Of a stretch of DNA of 64,000 nucleotides, positions 35,914-45,197 are shown piece after piece. Location of the stretch: the NCBI GenBank assembly GCA_036419695.1, contig CP143946.1, forward strand, positions 5,202,001 through 5,266,000, written 5' to 3'. The translations under genes and the position numbers were made by a program. The stretch is from [Clostridium] symbiosum (lineage in GTDB: Bacteria > Bacillota > Clostridia > Lachnospirales > Lachnospiraceae). The notes beneath the pieces are model-generated. The model searched no databases. It was not told where the DNA came from and was given only the letters and a program-made list of their open reading frames with translations. The number at the start of each line of letters is the position of its first letter. Positions within the stretch are counted from its first letter, which is position 1.

Positions 35914-36405
35914 TTAAATCTCCAGTTCCATTACCTCATCCGCCTTAAGTTCACACTTATAACAGTCATTGGCGTAGGTTCTCTGAGGCAGCATCACCAG
36001 GGAGTGGATCGGATGCTCTCCGGCCGGATACGGTGCATAGTGCCATACGCCGGGATGGATGTAAACCGCGGTCCCGGAAGGTACAAAAAATGCCTCCAGC
36101 GTCTCTGCCTGCGGGTACGGGTCCGCGGTCGCAGCTCCAACGCAGATACAGGTGTCCCCATCCAAACTCAGAAAACATTCTCCTGTATTGGAATGGAACT
36201 CCAGCACATCCACGATCATTTTCATCGGCTCCACCGCCGTCACGGACAGTGAGAGTGTCTCATTGCCTCCGAGGGGCATCATATCCCTGTAAAACCGGAT
36301 CGGTTTCTCGCCGATACAGGGAGAAGACGGAGACAGGAGATTCACGCATCTTCCATAAACGGAAAAATCGCTGTCCAATATATTTTTAACCATCAGTTTT
36401 TTCAT
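35914..36405 (-). CDS. Cupin-like (ureidoglycolate-lyase/DUF4867-like) protein
   Basis: About 163 residues from ATG 36405, which has AAAGGAG; an upstream frame extension overlaps the ABC ATPase gene and lacks a ribosome site. The segment FFVPSGTAVYIHPGVWHYAP resembles the cupin core of ureidoglycolate lyase-like and DUF4867 proteins, with His residues suited to metal or carbonyl-substrate binding. It sits between the importer and the activase, so it may isomerise or open the imported compound before the radical step. The function is inference. Confidence 0.6.
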   Translation of the reverse strand: MKKLMVKNILDSDFSVYGRCVNLLSPSSPCIGEKPIRFYRDMMPLGGNETLSLSVTAVEPMKMIVDVLEFHSNTGECFLSLDGDTCICVGAATADPYPQAETLEAFFVPSGTAVYIHPGVWHYAPYPAGEHPIHSLVMLPQRTYANDCYKCELKADEVMELEI

Positions 36406-36430
36406 TTTTAAGCTCCTTTCGCATGGCCCG

Positions 36431-37948
36431 TCAAATTGTGTATGATAAGATTTTTTCCTGCTGGAAATCATCACGCTCGGTCAGCTCCGCAGAGATGGTT
36501 CCGCGCCTCATCACATAAATCCTGTCGCTCATGCCAATCAGTTCCGGCAGTTCGGAGGATATCATGAGAATGGCAACGCCCTTTTTCGCCAGATCGTCGA
36601 TGATCTGATAAATTTCCGACTTCGCATTGACGTCGATCCCCCTTGTCGGTTCATCCAGTATCAGCAGAGCCGGATGGCTGGCCAGCCATTTCGCCAGGGC
36701 CACCTTCTGCTGGTTTCCGCCGCTCAGCGTGTTGGCAAGCTGATGGCCGGACGTGCATACGATATTCAGTTCCTTTATTTTTTCCTCGGATACTTCGTGC
36801 TCCTGTCCCCTCTTTATAAATCCGTTCTTAAACATTTCCGACAGGGAGGCCAGGGTAATATTCTGTTCGATATCCATCCGCAGAACCAGGCCTTCAATCT
36901 TGCGGTCCTCGGTCAGGTACATCAGTCCCTTTTTAATCATCTCTTTCGGGGCCGGTTTTGTTACTTCCTCCCCCTTATAGACAATCTTACCGCCGTAGAA
37001 TTTGCGTGCGCCGAAAATACTCTTGGCCACTTCCGTCCTTCCGGCTCCCACCAGCCCTCCGATTCCCACAACCTCGCCTTTCTTCACATAGAGACTCAGA
37101 GGCTCGGTGTTCGGAGCGATCTTAAGGTTTTCCACTCTGAGGATTTCCTCGTCCTGCGGCACGTGGGCGCAGGTATACATCTGGTTTAAAGTTCTTCCGA
37201 CCATCATGCCGATTACCTTGTCATGGCTGAACTCTGCCATATCAATCGTTCCGACATAGCAGCCGTCGCGGAGCACCGTCAGCCTGTCCCCAATCTCTTT
37301 TAACTCCTCGAAACGGTGGGAAATATAGATAATGCTGATTCCCTGTTTCTTCATATCCCTGATAATTTCAAACAAATGGTCAATCTCGGCCTGCGTCAGG
37401 CTGGCCGTCGGCTCATCCATGATAATAATCTTCGAATCATAGGAGATGGCCTTTACAATTTCCACAATCTGCTGCTGCGCCGTGGAAAGGTTGCGCACCA
37501 GGATTTGAGGATCAATGTCAAATCCCAGTTTCATCAGCATCTTCCGGCTCTGGGCATACATCTCCTTCTTGTTGCTGAAGATATTTCCCCTGCCTGTGAT
37601 TTCCCTTCCCAGGAACAGGTTCTCCGCAACGCTCAGGTTCGGGCACAGGTTGAGTTCCTGATGGATAAAGCCGACGCCCATGGCCTCGGCCTGCCTTGGG
37701 TTAGAGAAGTTTACCTTCTGCCCGAACAGCTCCATCTCCCCTCCGTCCTGGGGAATGATGCCTCCCAGAATTTTCATCAGGGTGGATTTGCCCGCGCCGT
37801 TTTCACCAATCAGGATATGCACCTCTGACTCATACATGTCAAAATGCACGTCGTCCAGAATCTTTACATCCGTCCCCCGAATCGGTTTTCCGTAGGCGTC
37901 AAAAATATATTTTGTTATATGATCCATTCTTAAAATGGTTTTACTCAT
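36431..37948 (-). CDS. Sugar ABC transporter ATP-binding protein (RbsA/MglA type)
   Basis: 505 residues with two fused ABC domains. The first has Walker A GENGAGKST (about 50-58) and Walker B IIIMDEPTASL. The second has a degenerate P-loop GLVGAGRTE, signature LSGGNQQK and Walker B LLILDEPTRGID, as in the ribose/galactose/autoinducer-2 group. It energises uptake with the two permeases upstream. ATG 37948 begins 12 bases after the permease stop. Confidence 0.93.
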   Translation of the reverse strand: MSKTILRMDHITKYIFDAYGKPIRGTDVKILDDVHFDMYESEVHILIGENGAGKSTLMKILGGIIPQDGGEMELFGQKVNFSNPRQAEAMGVGFIHQELNLCPNLSVAENLFLGREITGRGNIFSNKKEMYAQSRKMLMKLGFDIDPQILVRNLSTAQQQIVEIVKAISYDSKIIIMDEPTASLTQAEIDHLFEIIRDMKKQGISIIYISHRFEELKEIGDRLTVLRDGCYVGTIDMAEFSHDKVIGMMVGRTLNQMYTCAHVPQDEEILRVENLKIAPNTEPLSLYVKKGEVVGIGGLVGAGRTEVAKSIFGARKFYGGKIVYKGEEVTKPAPKEMIKKGLMYLTEDRKIEGLVLRMDIEQNITLASLSEMFKNGFIKRGQEHEVSEEKIKELNIVCTSGHQLANTLSGGNQQKVALAKWLASHPALLILDEPTRGIDVNAKSEIYQIIDDLAKKGVAILMISSELPELIGMSDRIYVMRRGTISAELTERDDFQQEKILSYTI

Positions 37949-37960
37949 CTGATCGACTCC

Positions 37961-38935
37961 TTACAGCTTTCTGTTCTTGATATTCTCAAAAACAATCGCA
38001 GCTAATATGATGATTCCCATGATTGCGTCATAGAGGTAGTAAGCCGCATTCATCAGGTTGATACAGTTACCGATTACCTTAATCGTCATGACTCCGAAGA
38101 GCGCGCCCACAACGGAACCGACACCGCCAAACAGGCTGGCGCCTCCAAGCACCGCGCCCGTGATGACTTCGAACGTATAATTTCCGCCGCCCATGGTCGG
38201 CTGGGCACAGTTGACGTCGATGGAAAGGAGGATTCCCACGAGGCTGGCGAGCACTGCACAGTTTACATAAACCATCACGTTGATTTTCGCCGTCGCCACG
38301 CCGCTCAGACGGCTGGCCGGTTCACTGAGTCCGAATGCCGACAGGTTCCTGCCGAATGTGGACATATGCAATATGTAAAAAAATACGAGACAGATTACTG
38401 CGGTAATCACTACCGTTGTATTAACTCCAAGCACCTCTGTTTTACCGATTGCCAGAAATCCCTTCGGCAGACGGTTTACCGATTCGCCGTGGCTTACGAT
38501 TTCTGCTATTCCATAAATGATGTATCCGGTTCCCAGGGTCGTGATAAATGCCGGTACTTTAATGGCCTGCACACAGAAACCGTTGATAAGGCCGATGACC
38601 ACTCCGACTCCCAAAGTGATGAGAATCGCCGGCAGATACGCCATTTCATGAGTCTTTACAAGCATGCCGACAATCGTGGAGCTGAGTCCTATCGTATAGC
38701 CGAGCGACAGGTCGATGCCGCCGGTCATCAGTACCATCGTCATACCGATACAGGCAATAACCGGAATGGCCGACTGCTTGATAATCAGAAGAAAGTTGTT
38801 CACAGAAGCAAATCTGGGAACAAATATGGCAGCCACGATGCAGAGAATTGCAAAAACAACAACGCTGCCATTCTTCTTCACAAACATCCTCAGCGCCTGT
38901 TTATTATTTTCCATAGTTTTTTGTTCTTTACCCAT
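37961..38935 (-). CDS. Sugar ABC transporter permease (RbsC type)
   Basis: 324 residues with about eight to ten membrane spans and the signature GMTMVLMTGGIDLSLGYTIG of the ribose-type permease family. It ends with a short basic tail. It lies 23 bases after a paralogous permease, so the transporter probably uses a heterodimer of permeases. ATG 38935 is the annotated start; a slightly later Met is possible. Confidence 0.92.
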   Translation of the reverse strand: MGKEQKTMENNKQALRMFVKKNGSVVVFAILCIVAAIFVPRFASVNNFLLIIKQSAIPVIACIGMTMVLMTGGIDLSLGYTIGLSSTIVGMLVKTHEMAYLPAILITLGVGVVIGLINGFCVQAIKVPAFITTLGTGYIIYGIAEIVSHGESVNRLPKGFLAIGKTEVLGVNTTVVITAVICLVFFYILHMSTFGRNLSAFGLSEPASRLSGVATAKINVMVYVNCAVLASLVGILLSIDVNCAQPTMGGGNYTFEVITGAVLGGASLFGGVGSVVGALFGVMTIKVIGNCINLMNAAYYLYDAIMGIIILAAIVFENIKNRKL

Positions 38936-38958
38936 TTTTCTTCCCTTCGCAATCTATA

Positions 38959-39925
38959 TTAGAATACCTTGGCAGCTTCTATCTTCCGGTTACGGCTGTA
39001 AATGGATACAGCCACAATCACGATGATAATAAATCCAATCACCAGGTTCTGGTAGAACGGATGAAGTCCGTAAAGGTTCAGGCCGTTCCTCAGGAAACCG
39101 ATGAGAAGGGCGCCTACGAGAGACAGATAAACCTTGCCTTCCCCGCCTGCCATGTTGACGCCGCCGATGACACAGGCCGCAACGGCATCGAGCTGATAAG
39201 TTCCTCCCTGTGTCGGGTGGACCGTATTCATCTGCGCGCTCAGGAGGATCCCCGCCACCGCCGCACAGAAGCCGGAAAATGCAAAGACAAAATAGTTGAT
39301 TTTCGCAGTGCTGATTCCCTGCTGCTTCACCACCATATCATTGCCGCCGAGGGCATAGATGTAAGTTCCCAGGCGGGTCCGTCCCATGATCAGGGCCGAC
39401 ACGATACAGAAGATAAATGTAATATAATTAGAAATTGGCATTCCTAAGAGTGTTCCGTTTCCGATATTGACATATTCTTTCGGGAAGCCGCCCAGGGAGC
39501 CGCCTCCATTTAACATAAGGGCAATTCCGCTTGCCACCTGTCCAACCACCAGAGTTGTAATAAAAGCCGGCACTTCCAGTTTTTCAACCATAACGCCGTT
39601 AAACCATCCCATCAGGGCGCCCGCCAGTAAACCTGCGGCAATCGAAAGCCATATCGGGCATCCGCCCTTCATCATTAATCCGCTTATCATAGCGCAGCAT
39701 GCAATAATCCCACCGACCGACAGGTCGATTCCCTTAACAATGATAACCATGGTCATACCGTAAGACACCAGTGAGACAATGGAACTCTGTCTTATTACAT
39801 TAAAATGTTTCTGACTGTAAGATAGTTTGGAATCTGCGACCCAACAATAAAAAAAGTAAGACTGCACCAATGATAAGCATTGTTTTCTTTGAAATTCTCA
39901 GATTTTTATCCTTCACTACTCCCAT
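38959..39925 (-). pseudogene. Second sugar ABC permease, reading frame broken near its 5' end
   Basis: An ATG at 39925 opens a normal permease N-terminus (charged start, then IIGAVLLFLLLGRRFQT) that hits TAA at 39802-39800. The rest of the protein (NVIRQSSIVSLVSYGMTMVI and on to 38959) is in another frame. Removing one T of the T4 run (39802-39805) joins them into an RbsC-type permease. Without the first part the protein lacks its first membrane helix. Everything downstream is intact. Explanations are a recent mutation, slippage, or a base-call error. Confidence 0.75.
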
Positions 39926-40150
39926 ACCTTTCCTGATTCGTAACAGTTCAGACAGCATGAACTGTTACCCTGATTAATGCAGAGTCCTTGCAAAGTTATG
40001 GTTCACTCTGCAACCGCTGCTTTTAAGAAAAGGTGCTGTAAAATTCTTCAGCCTGTTGCTTCCCTGAGAATTTTGCAGCACCTCCTCCACTATCCCGTAC
40101 TTACTTCTATCCTGTACTTACTTCATTCCTGTACTTACTTCGTTCCTTTA

Positions 40151-41167
40151 TTATTTAAGGTTTTCTGCGGTAACACACTCTGTACCGGAGTCGATGTATT
40201 TGTCAACGCTTGCCGCATCGGTTGTTCCGTCTAATACGCCAACCAGGGTATCAACGGCAATCTTGCCCATATGATCCGGGAACTGTGCCATTGTACCAAG
40301 TACAAGGCCTTCTTCGATCAGCGCTTTTCCATCGTCGGAACCGTCGAAGCTCATGATCTGGATGCCTTCACGTTTTGCATCGTCCATTGCCTGAAGGATA
40401 CCGTCCAGCATAACGTCGGATGCTGTGAATAAACCGTCTACTTCCGGGTTTGCCTGAAGCATGTTCTCCGTAACCTGTTTTGCCACGTCGTTGCTCCAGT
40501 CGCCTGGCTGCTCGCCTACGATTTCGATTCCGTCGCCAAGGCCGTCTTTGAATCCGTTGACACGGGCATCGCCTACGGAGTTACCGTTAGCGCCTCTGAC
40601 GATAATAACTTTTCCCTTGTTTCCAAGTTTCTCCGTCAGCTTCTCTGCGCCGAGTTTGGCTGCTGCATAGTTGTCCGTACCTACATATGTGACATATAAA
40701 TCTTCGTTGCCCTCAGCGATTGTGCTGTCTACAAGGACAACCGGAATACCTGCGTCTTTTGCCTTCTGGAGAGCCGGTACGACTGCATTGGCATCCATTG
40801 GGTTAACGATGATGGCATCCACTTTTTTAGCAATTAAATCCTCAATCTGTGTTACCTGTGCGGATACTGCGGTCTCGTCACCGGCCGTAACCAGTGTGAA
40901 CTTGTGGCCTGCTGCCTCAACATTCGACTTAATCGCATCTGCAATTCCGCTCTGGAATGCATCGTTGGTAACTGTCTTTAAACTGAAAGCAATCTCGTAC
41001 TGTTTTCCTGCTTCTTTACTCTCTGCTGCTTCTGTCTCGCCGCCGGCTTCTGCCGGTGCCTCTGTCTTAGGCGCCTCTGTCGGTGCCGGTGCCTCTGTCT
41101 TAGATGAACACCCTGCCGTAGCCAGTACCATACTTGATACTAATAATGCCGCAACTAATTTCTTCAT
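40151..41167 (-). CDS. Sugar ABC transporter substrate-binding lipoprotein
   Basis: 338 residues from ATG 41167 with GGGAGG. The signal peptide ends in LATAGC (C20 lipid site), then a Pro/Thr/Glu-rich linker and a type-1 periplasmic binding fold of the ribose/galactose group (AFSLKTVTNDAFQSGI, GDETAVSAQVTQIEDLI, MSFDGSDDGKALIEEG). It is the first gene of the operon, right behind the LacI-type operator. A sugar or sugar-like ligand is expected; which one is not visible. Confidence 0.93.
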   Translation of the reverse strand: MKKLVAALLVSSMVLATAGCSSKTEAPAPTEAPKTEAPAEAGGETEAAESKEAGKQYEIAFSLKTVTNDAFQSGIADAIKSNVEAAGHKFTLVTAGDETAVSAQVTQIEDLIAKKVDAIIVNPMDANAVVPALQKAKDAGIPVVLVDSTIAEGNEDLYVTYVGTDNYAAAKLGAEKLTEKLGNKGKVIIVRGANGNSVGDARVNGFKDGLGDGIEIVGEQPGDWSNDVAKQVTENMLQANPEVDGLFTASDVMLDGILQAMDDAKREGIQIMSFDGSDDGKALIEEGLVLGTMAQFPDHMGKIAVDTLVGVLDGTTDAASVDKYIDSGTECVTAENLK

Positions 41168-41212
41168 TTGTTTTCCTCCCATACATTTGTTTTTTGGTGT
41201 TCTGCCACACCC

Positions 41213-41242
41213 AACATTAACGTTCACATTAACGTTAATGTA
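41213..41242 (-). promoter_or_regulatory. LacI-type operator of the uptake/glycyl radical operon
   Basis: A perfect 16-base palindrome ACATTAACGTTAATGT lies at 41226-41241, with an extra half-site AACATTAACGTT at 41213-41224. The same palindrome lies before the LacI-family gene at 50010. It lies just downstream of the -10 box, a repressor-blocking position. Confidence 0.85.
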
Positions 41243-41247
41243 TTTTT

Positions 41248-41276
41248 ATATTATATGCATTGTACAGATTTGTCAA
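41248..41276 (-). promoter_or_regulatory. Promoter of the uptake/glycyl radical operon
   Basis: The minus strand has consensus TTGACA (41276-41271), a 17-base spacer and TAATAT (41253-41248), with an overlapping TATAAT two bases away. The LacI-type operator follows at once. Confidence 0.8.
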
Positions 41277-41352
41277 GATATATTTTTGATTTTTAGCAAT
41301 TTTTTTGGATATTATTTAGGGAATTTCTTTGATTTGCCGGTTGGGATGGCCG

Positions 41353-41405
41353 GGACTTTCATTGGGGACTTTCATTGGTGGACTTTCATTAGCAGACCTT
41401 CATTG
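41353..41405. repeat. Four tandem 12-base repeats, GGACTTTCATTG-like
   Basis: Units start at 41353, 41366, 41380 and 41394 (spacing 13, 14, 14). The first two are identical; the others differ at one to two bases. They lie between the reductase terminator and the uptake-operon promoter. The unit resembles the GGACTTTTCATTGCC core of the dispersed element. Confidence 0.7.
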
Positions 41406-41415
41406 ACAGCCGTCA

Positions 41416-41455
41416 AAAGGGCCGGACTTTGCGGTTAAACAAAGTCCGGCCCTTT
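41416..41455 (-). terminator. Terminator of the enoate-reductase-like gene
   Basis: AAAGGGCCGGACTTTG and CAAAGTCCGGCCCTTT are perfect 16-base arms with an 8-base loop, followed by a T-run on the minus strand, 55 bases after the stop. Confidence 0.85.
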
Positions 41456-41509
41456 CATCATCATCTGCGCCGCTTATATGCGGTACCTACGGGTTATTTC
41501 AAAAGATTT

Positions 41510-43468
41510 TTATATTGTCATTCCGGCACAGTAACCGGTTCTCATGGCCTCCAGAATCTTGGAAGCTTTGCGGCAGTCGCCCACAACAATCACTTCATCG
41601 GCCAGCTCGTGCCAGCTGTCGAAGCGCTCGGAAGTGCCGCGCATACCGGCGGCAACCAGGACGGTGTCGGCCTCTAAAAGCTGTTCCGTACCTTCGGCAT
41701 CCACGATTTTCACACCGTTCTCCTCCACGGAAAGAACCCTGGCGGAGCAGTAGGAGTGAACGGATTCATTCAGCTTGGTAAGCAGATGGCGCCAGTGGAT
41801 GTAAGGAGCGTCTTTTGCCAGGCCATCCTTCATTTCCACGATGGTGACGTCATGACCTTCCCAGGCAAGGCCAAGGCCCTCTTCGCATCCTGCCAGGCCG
41901 CCGCCGATCACTACAACCTTTTTCCCTATGGAAAGATGTTTTCTGTAGAGGTCGGTAATGTGGTGGACAATCGGGCGGTCCAGTCCTGGAATAGGCGGCG
42001 TAACAGGTTCGGAACCGCAGGCCGCAATAATTACATCCGGCTTCTCGGCGCGGATCAGTTCCTCGGTCACTTCCGTATCAAGACGGATCTCCAGATTCGG
42101 GGTGCGCTGGATTCTTACCACCATGGATTTCAGGAAATCCACAATGTCATGTTTAAATGAAATCTGTTTTGCGTAGTCCAGATTGGCCGCCAGATGATCG
42201 CTCTTCTCACAGAGAATCACCGTATGGCCGCGCCGTGCCGCCGTCATCGCCGCTTCCATGCCTCCCGGGCCTCCGCCTGCTACCAGTACTTTTTTCAGCC
42301 GTTCCGGTTTTTCCTCTTTGCGGGTGTTCTCATACTCGCGTCCCCATGTAGGATTAACGCTGCAGCGGAGTACACCGGAGGAGAACGGAACATGAGGGAT
42401 GAATCCGGCGCTGATACATGTCTCGCAGCGGATACATTTGCTGATCTCATCGGCTCTGCCCGTACGCGCCTTCACAACCCAGTCGGGATCGGCGATAAAC
42501 TGACGTCCCACTACTACAAAGTCGGCCTTACCCTCGGCAAGGGCCGCATCCATAAATTCAGGATCGTTGATTCCGCCCACAACGGACACCAGTGAATTTT
42601 TCACTACGGCTTTAATTTTTGACGCATTTTCTACGTTGCAGCCTCTTGGATAGAACACGGTCGGGAACATGCGGGCTGCGGAACCCGTATCGTGGAAGGT
42701 GGCTGCGGAAACGTGGATAATATCTACCTTTCCGTCCAGCATTTTGGCAAATTCCACGGTCTCATCAATGGTAATGCCACCCTCTGTCTCTTCAACGCCG
42801 CTTAAGCGGAATTCGATGATCAGGTTCGGGCATTTCTGCCGGATGCGGTCTACGATCATCAGTGGGAAACGGGCTTTATTCCCGATGGAACCGCCGTATT
42901 GGTCGGTCCGGTGGTTATTTAAGTCGGACAGGAACTGGCTGATGAGCCAGCCGTGGCCTCCATGGATATTTACCATATCACAGCCTGCAAATTCGGCCAT
43001 ATAGGCGGCCTGCGCATAGGCGTCGGCAATCTCATTCATCATGTCTTCATCCATCTCAATGACCTTATCTCCATAGAGGTTTTCCTCCATGGGGCTCGGC
43101 CCGATGACATAACCGCCCTCGGCCAGGAACGCTCCTTTGGCGCGGCAGCCGGAATGGGTCAGCTCAATCGATGCAAGCGCTCCCCACTTATGTACGGTAT
43201 CCACGGTCTGAATCAGGGTCGGAAGAAGATTCTCGTCATCCAAATGCGGCATAGCGGGATGGGCATGATCCGTCAGGCTGTGAACGCCTGCCTCGCCCAG
43301 AGTGACGATACCGGCGCCTCCCTTGGCGATGGAATTGTACATCTCATAGGCCTCGCGGGTATAGAACGGAACTTCGCCGCTGGCGGACATGGGAGCCGAT
43401 TCAACACGGTTTTTAATGTAAACATTGCGCACGCGGATGGGCGCAAAAAGATGCGGATAATTGGACAT
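41510..43468 (-). CDS. FMN/FAD/Fe-S enoate reductase-like enzyme (2,4-dienoyl-CoA reductase family)
   Basis: 652 residues. The N-terminal ~360 residues form an old-yellow-enzyme barrel with the HGGHGWLISQFLS active-site block and NNHRTDQYGGS. A [4Fe-4S] motif follows (CIRCETC then RCSVNP). The C-terminal ~270 residues are a FAD/NAD(P) domain (VAGGGPGGMEAA and VVIGGGLAGCEEGLGL). Enzymes of this build reduce C=C bonds of enoates, dienoyl-CoA or bile-acid intermediates. It sits next to an AraC regulator and a paralogue at 45309. Confidence 0.9.
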   Translation of the reverse strand: MSNYPHLFAPIRVRNVYIKNRVESAPMSASGEVPFYTREAYEMYNSIAKGGAGIVTLGEAGVHSLTDHAHPAMPHLDDENLLPTLIQTVDTVHKWGALASIELTHSGCRAKGAFLAEGGYVIGPSPMEENLYGDKVIEMDEDMMNEIADAYAQAAYMAEFAGCDMVNIHGGHGWLISQFLSDLNNHRTDQYGGSIGNKARFPLMIVDRIRQKCPNLIIEFRLSGVEETEGGITIDETVEFAKMLDGKVDIIHVSAATFHDTGSAARMFPTVFYPRGCNVENASKIKAVVKNSLVSVVGGINDPEFMDAALAEGKADFVVVGRQFIADPDWVVKARTGRADEISKCIRCETCISAGFIPHVPFSSGVLRCSVNPTWGREYENTRKEEKPERLKKVLVAGGGPGGMEAAMTAARRGHTVILCEKSDHLAANLDYAKQISFKHDIVDFLKSMVVRIQRTPNLEIRLDTEVTEELIRAEKPDVIIAACGSEPVTPPIPGLDRPIVHHITDLYRKHLSIGKKVVVIGGGLAGCEEGLGLAWEGHDVTIVEMKDGLAKDAPYIHWRHLLTKLNESVHSYCSARVLSVEENGVKIVDAEGTEQLLEADTVLVAAGMRGTSERFDSWHELADEVIVVGDCRKASKILEAMRTGYCAGMTI

Positions 43469-43649
43469 AATGGCCTCCTCTTCTCTTCAGGGTATCAGTC
43501 TGAAGCATCATAATCCAGGAGCGGATAAAATCCGCCCCGTCAAATTTTCTGTACTTAAAAATTCGCTTTTTTCTCTGTGCCAATATGTACATACTAACAA
43601 CTTACCGCATCAAATGTTATTCAATTTTCAAACATTTTATTTCAAAAAA

Positions 43650-44957
43650 TCAACTTTTAATAGGCTGACAAGCTGTCTCGTCCTCCTCTGTTTCTTCTCT
43701 CTCACCCTGTAAGGCCGCGCTGGCCCGGAACGCGCCGGGGGACATGCCGCAGGATCGTTTAAAGCAGGTGCAGAAATAGCTGTAGCTGTTCAGCCCCACC
43801 CGGTAGGCAATCTGTTCAATGGGGATACAGGTATCGGCCAACAGTTCCTTGCTCCGCTGGATCCTGCACTCCGTCAGATACTGGACGAATGTCACGCCGA
43901 ACTCTTTCCGGAAAATCCGGGCAAAATGCCCCTCGCTGAATCCCATCATGTCCGCCAGATATCCCAGCCTGATATTCTCCATATAGTGAGTGTCTATGTA
44001 TTCGGACACCGGTATTTTGAACGAATATTCCTCGTCGGAGCCGTGTTCCTCCAATGCCTGGGTCACCTCGTCATAAAACTCCAGAAAGCAGCTCCTCGTA
44101 TCCGCCACAAAGCTGCATGAGAGAATACGGGACATGGCCGTATCACTTCTGCGCTGCATCCAGTTCTCCGGCACGCCGCACCGCACACAGTAATCTCCGA
44201 TACGCTGCACCAGACGGAGCATTTCCACCTTTGCTTTCTGCGGCCGCGTCCTTCCTTCCAGAAGGGCGCGCACCATCTCCTGCAGCACCCCTTCCAGCTG
44301 CTCACGGTTACGCCTGGCAAAAGCAGCCAGCAGTTCGGGATAATACCGGTTTAAGTCAACCTCCTCAGGCTCCTTCATCTCCAACTCCATGTTTTCCAGC
44401 AGCATTGTGACCTCTTTACCGGAAAAATAGCTCTTATTCAGAGCCAGATCCATACGGGGATACATCTGGGAATACTGTCCGAGCCGGCAGCACTGCTGAC
44501 TGATACAGACCGAAATGGTATAGGCGCTCCTGGTCCTGATCTCTTTCTTTAATGCCTCCGCCACGCGGGACAGGTGAGAATAAATCTCCGCCCCCTCCCA
44601 CTCCGGGCAGCATAAAAAACAGATCAGCTTGTCAAGGCCTACCAGATTGGCCATAAATCCCTTCAGGCCCATATGGTCCATACTTTCCCGAAGCATGTTG
44701 ATAAGGGCGGTCTTTTGAAAAAATTCCTGAGTGATATGCATCTTGCTGCTGAAATTATAGTAGTCATCCACCTGGATCAAAAGAAAACGGTTCGGGAGCG
44801 TGTCCAGGCCTACGGTAGCCAGGGCATCTCCCACCTTGTCCGGGCGGATATTGTTGTAGATCAGGCTGTAAGACAGCTCGCAGGCCAGCACGTGGTACAG
44901 CGTGATATAACCTTTCCAATAGTCCAGTGACATGGGAATCATTTTTGTTTTATCCAC
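43650..44957 (-). CDS. AraC-family transcriptional regulator
   Basis: 435 residues. The long N-terminal part (~320 residues) looks like a degenerate regulatory/GGDEF-like region and is not firmly assigned. The C-terminal ~100 residues carry two helix-turn-helices (LGYLADMMGFSEGHFARIFRKEFG and IAYRVGLNSYSYFCTCFKRSCG). The start is probably GTG 44957 behind AGGTAGG; ATG 44942 is the alternative. It lies divergently from the second reductase and symporter and upstream of the first reductase, so it likely controls both. Confidence 0.85.
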   Translation of the reverse strand: MDKTKMIPMSLDYWKGYITLYHVLACELSYSLIYNNIRPDKVGDALATVGLDTLPNRFLLIQVDDYYNFSSKMHITQEFFQKTALINMLRESMDHMGLKGFMANLVGLDKLICFLCCPEWEGAEIYSHLSRVAEALKKEIRTRSAYTISVCISQQCCRLGQYSQMYPRMDLALNKSYFSGKEVTMLLENMELEMKEPEEVDLNRYYPELLAAFARRNREQLEGVLQEMVRALLEGRTRPQKAKVEMLRLVQRIGDYCVRCGVPENWMQRRSDTAMSRILSCSFVADTRSCFLEFYDEVTQALEEHGSDEEYSFKIPVSEYIDTHYMENIRLGYLADMMGFSEGHFARIFRKEFGVTFVQYLTECRIQRSKELLADTCIPIEQIAYRVGLNSYSYFCTCFKRSCGMSPGAFRASAALQGEREETEEDETACQPIKS

Positions 44958-45116
44958 AACATCTACCTACCTTTCCCGGTAAAACCGGCATCTGGGTTAC
45001 AGTTTTTTTAAATCAATCTATTTGTTTAAATTTTATCAAATTTTAGATGTGAACACAAGCCCATAGAGGGGCTTATCGGATTGTTGTGGTGGGAAGGCGG
45101 CTCTGTACATCAGCGG

Positions 45117-45137
45117 ACGGGGGGGTGGAGGGGGGGC
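45117..45137 (+). other. G-rich tract (two G7 runs)
   Basis: Two runs of seven G separated by TGGA, in the divergent regulatory region. Flanking GGAAGGC (~45092) and GCCTTCC (~45143) form an inverted repeat around it. It may fold as a G-quadruplex or only be a compositional tract. Confidence 0.4.
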
Positions 45138-45155
45138 TATCAGCCTTCCTCCAAA

Positions 45156-45197
45156 TGTCAAAATTATTAAATTATTCGTCAGAATTGTTGAATTACT
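45156..45197 (+). promoter_or_regulatory. Direct repeats, likely AraC-type operator
   Basis: TGTCAAAATTATTAAATTAT (45156) and CGTCAGAATTGTTGAATTAC (45177) are about 75% identical and start exactly 21 bases apart, two helical turns. The second abuts the -35 region. This is the usual geometry for AraC-family activators; the protein encoded next door is the candidate. Confidence 0.65.
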
